From Sulfitobacter sp. (GTDB taxonomy: Bacteria > Pseudomonadota > Alphaproteobacteria > Rhodobacterales > Rhodobacteraceae): a stretch of 25,921 bases of DNA. The stretch lies in contig JAGXHC010000268.1 of assembly GCA_024636405.1 (NCBI GenBank), positions 1 to 25,921 on the forward strand, given 5' to 3'. Under the pieces are notes generated by a model. It searched no databases. It saw nothing but the letters and a program-made list of their open reading frames with translations, and was not told the origin of the DNA. Every line of letters begins with the position of its first letter. The stretch's first letter is position 1. The translations under genes were made by a program, and so were the position numbers. This document shows, piece after piece, positions 23,978-25,921 of this stretch.

Positions 23978-25651
23978 ATGGCAGACGCAGCCATTCAAGG
24001 CCATGACCACCACGAAGAACGCGGTTTCTTCACGCGCTGGTTCATGTCCACCAACCACAAAGACATCGGGATTCTGTATCTGGTCGTTTCGGCCTTTGTC
24101 GGATTCATTGCGGTAGCCTTCACGGTTTACATGCGGCTTGAGCTGATGAGCCCCGGCGTTCAGTACATGTGTATGGAGGGCGCGCGCTTTATTGCAGACA
24201 GCTCTGCCACCTGTACGCCCAACGGCCACCTGTGGAACGTGCTGATCACGGGCCACGGCATCCTGATGATGTTCTTTGTTGTTATTCCCGCCTTGTTCGG
24301 CGGTTTTGGCAACTATCTGATGCCCCTGCAGATTGGCGCGCCCGATATGGCGTTCCCGCGTCTGAACAACCTGTCGTTCTGGCTATATGTTGCCGGTACG
24401 ACACTGGCTGTCTGTTCGATCCTGTTGCCGGGCGGCAATGGCCAGGCCGGTTCCGGCGTGGGTTGGGTTCTGTACCCGCCGCTGTCCGTCAAAGAAGGCG
24501 GCATGTCGATGGATTTCGCGATCTTCGCGGTGCACGTCTCGGGTGCTTCGTCGATCCTGGGCGCGATCAACATGATCACCACATTCCTCAACATGCGCGC
24601 ACCGGGGATGACCCTGTTCAAGGTGCCGCTGTTTTCATGGTCGATCTTCGTGACAGCATGGCTCATCTTGTTGTCGCTGCCGGTTCTGGCGGGCGCCATC
24701 ACGATGCTGCTGATGGACCGCAACTTTGGCTTCGCATTCTTTGACCCTGCCGGCGGCGGTGACCCGGTGCTTTATCAGCACATCCTGTGGTTCTTCGGCC
24801 ACCCCGAAGTGTACATCGTGATCCTGCCCGGATTTGGCATCATCAGCCATGTGATCGCCACCTTCAGCCGCAAGCCGATCTTCGGCTACCTGCCGATGGT
24901 CTGGGCGCTGATCGCCATTGGCGCTCTGGGCTTTGTGGTCTGGGCGCACCACATGTATACCGTCGGTATGACGCTAAACCAGCAGGCCTATTTCATGCTG
25001 GCAACCATGACCATCGCGGTCCCCACCGGCGTCAAGATCTTCAGCTGGATCGCCACGATGTGGGGCGGATCGGTCGAATTCAAAACGCCGATGCTCTGGG
25101 CATTCGGATTCTTGTTCCTCTTCACCATCGGTGGCGTGACAGGGATCGTGCTCAGCCAGGCCGCAGTGGACCGTTACTACCACGACACCTACTACGTTGT
25201 GGCACACTTCCACTACGTCATGAGCCTTGGCGCTGCGTTCGCGATCTTTGCAGGGGTCTACTTCTATCTGCCCAAGATCACCGGCCGCATGTATCCTGAA
25301 TGGGCGGGCAAACTGCACTTCTGGGCGTTCTTCGTCGGCACGAACCTGACATTCTTCCCCCAGCACTTTCTGGGCCGTCAGGGCATGCCACGCCGCTATA
25401 TCGACTACCCGGACGCCTTCGCCTACTGGAACTGGTGGTCGTCGCTTGGCGCCTTCCTGTCCTTCGCGTCGTTCCTGTTCTTCTTCGGGATCATCGCCTA
25501 CACCCTGCTGCGCGGTGCGCGGGTCACGGCGAACAACCCCTGGAATGAATTCGCCGACACGCTGGAATGGACCCTGCCCAGCCCGCCACCCGAACATACG
25601 TTCGAGATCCTGCCAAAGCAGGAAGACTGGGACAAGATGCCCGGCCACTAA
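23978..25651 (+). CDS. ctaD: aa3-type cytochrome c oxidase subunit I
   Basis: Catalytic subunit (557 aa, 12 helices) of the low-affinity aa3 oxidase of the inner membrane, used at high oxygen. [16 protein letters not shown] is at the N-terminus. The haem a ligand region is [40 protein letters not shown] holds the CuB His, the proton-channel Glu and the cross-linked Tyr, marking the A1 (D- and K-channel) type. HHMYTVGM gives the CuB His pair, and [15 protein letters not shown] the haem a3/a ligands. AGGAGG lies before ATG 23978. Subunits II and III are not in the window. A strong terminator follows at once, so it is a single-gene transcript; no FNR box precedes it. Confidence 0.97.
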   Translation: MADAAIQGHDHHEERGFFTRWFMSTNHKDIGILYLVVSAFVGFIAVAFTVYMRLELMSPGVQYMCMEGARFIADSSATCTPNGHLWNVLITGHGILMMFFVVIPALFGGFGNYLMPLQIGAPDMAFPRLNNLSFWLYVAGTTLAVCSILLPGGNGQAGSGVGWVLYPPLSVKEGGMSMDFAIFAVHVSGASSILGAINMITTFLNMRAPGMTLFKVPLFSWSIFVTAWLILLSLPVLAGAITMLLMDRNFGFAFFDPAGGGDPVLYQHILWFFGHPEVYIVILPGFGIISHVIATFSRKPIFGYLPMVWALIAIGALGFVVWAHHMYTVGMTLNQQAYFMLATMTIAVPTGVKIFSWIATMWGGSVEFKTPMLWAFGFLFLFTIGGVTGIVLSQAAVDRYYHDTYYVVAHFHYVMSLGAAFAIFAGVYFYLPKITGRMYPEWAGKLHFWAFFVGTNLTFFPQHFLGRQGMPRRYIDYPDAFAYWNWWSSLGAFLSFASFLFFFGIIAYTLLRGARVTANNPWNEFADTLEWTLPSPPPEHTFEILPKQEDWDKMPGH

Positions 25652-25673
25652 GGCTTTGCACCACAAAACCAAC

Positions 25674-25704
25674 AAAAGGCTCCGACTGCGGTCGGGGCCT
25701 TTTT
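25674..25704 (+). terminator. Rho-independent terminator of ctaD
   Basis: Arms 25674-25686 and 25691-25703 pair over 13 positions (one G-T) around the loop TGCG, and the 3' arm runs into TTTTT (25700-25704). The 5' arm begins with AAAA, so it may also work weakly in the other direction. Confidence 0.92.
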
Positions 25705-25921
25705 CATGCGCATCTCCCGTATCGGGTCGCCGCGGTACTGCCGTCCGCCGCGCGTTCCGCTTGTACCCCTTAAACATCGCGTCCCTCAGCACAGCCACCC
25801 ATCGCCACTTCGCATTCGCTCACAACAACGCCCCACCACACATCCCCGCACTGCCGCAAACATGTCGCGCACAGCGCCATATCGCGCTACCCTGCCCCAC
25901 AGCAGAACGCCCGAAAGGAAC
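25705..25921. other. Non-coding stretch at the right edge
   Basis: No convincing gene, repeat or RNA was seen in these 217 bases, which are C-rich on the plus strand. The last bases (GAAAGGAAC) look like a ribosome-binding site for a plus-strand gene beginning just outside the window. Confidence 0.4.

Noticed and set aside
23644..24006. Plus-strand open frame of 120 codons across the ccoS-ctaD gap
   Set aside because: It overlaps ccoS and the ctaD start in another frame, lacks a ribosome-binding site, and is Pro/Arg/Thr-rich because of the ACC repeat.

Overview
The window reads as chromosomal DNA of a Rhodobacterales (Roseobacter-type) alphaproteobacterium. The grounds are gene content and order (fnrL - usp - ccoNOQP - ccoGHIS, a holB - tatD - metallo-hydrolase run, a TRAP transporter, Tat-exported PhoX, LipB) and a high-GC, Cys-poor protein style. 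I see no phage, insertion sequence, CRISPR array or plasmid function.

Layout. (1) 1-2091, minus strand: an RsbQ-like alpha/beta hydrolase followed directly by a PAS-domain histidine kinase that runs off the left edge. (2) 2285-5985, plus strand: holB (clamp-loader delta'), a TatD-family nuclease, a PhnP-like metallo-beta-lactamase-fold hydrolase and an AEC-family permease. (3) 5992-8790, minus strand: a complete tripartite TRAP transporter (DctP-DctQ-DctM order of transcription) with a palindrome upstream. (4) 9033-10599, minus strand: tRNA-Leu(GAG) and an exported peptidoglycan-binding-domain protein with its own rho-independent terminator. (5) 10753-14144, plus strand: a FrnE-like DsbA-family oxidoreductase, lipB, and a PhoX-family phosphatase. 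(6) 14248-23720, plus strand: the low-oxygen respiration locus. The regulator fnrL is followed by a universal stress protein, the cbb3 oxidase structural genes ccoNOQP and the assembly genes ccoGHIS. (7) 23978-25651: ctaD, subunit I of the aa3 oxidase, closed by a strong terminator.

How it works together. Four FNR-type boxes are visible: one three bases before the fnrL start codon (position suits autorepression), one overlapping the fnrL stop codon and serving usp, and two identical 14-bp boxes before ccoN and ccoG. Each of the last three lies where a class II activator site should lie relative to a plausible -10 element. So FnrL likely senses falling oxygen through its 4Fe-4S cluster, limits its own synthesis, and switches on usp, the cbb3 oxidase and its copper/haem assembly factors. 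The adjacent ctaD, for high-oxygen respiration, has no such box.

The most unusual element is the left-edge pair. The hydrolase resembles Bacillus RsbQ and the PAS domain resembles that of RsbP, but the output domain is a histidine kinase rather than a PP2C phosphatase. This suggests that a hydrolase-generated small-molecule signal feeds a two-component pathway here. All family assignments rest on motif recognition by eye; no database search was run.
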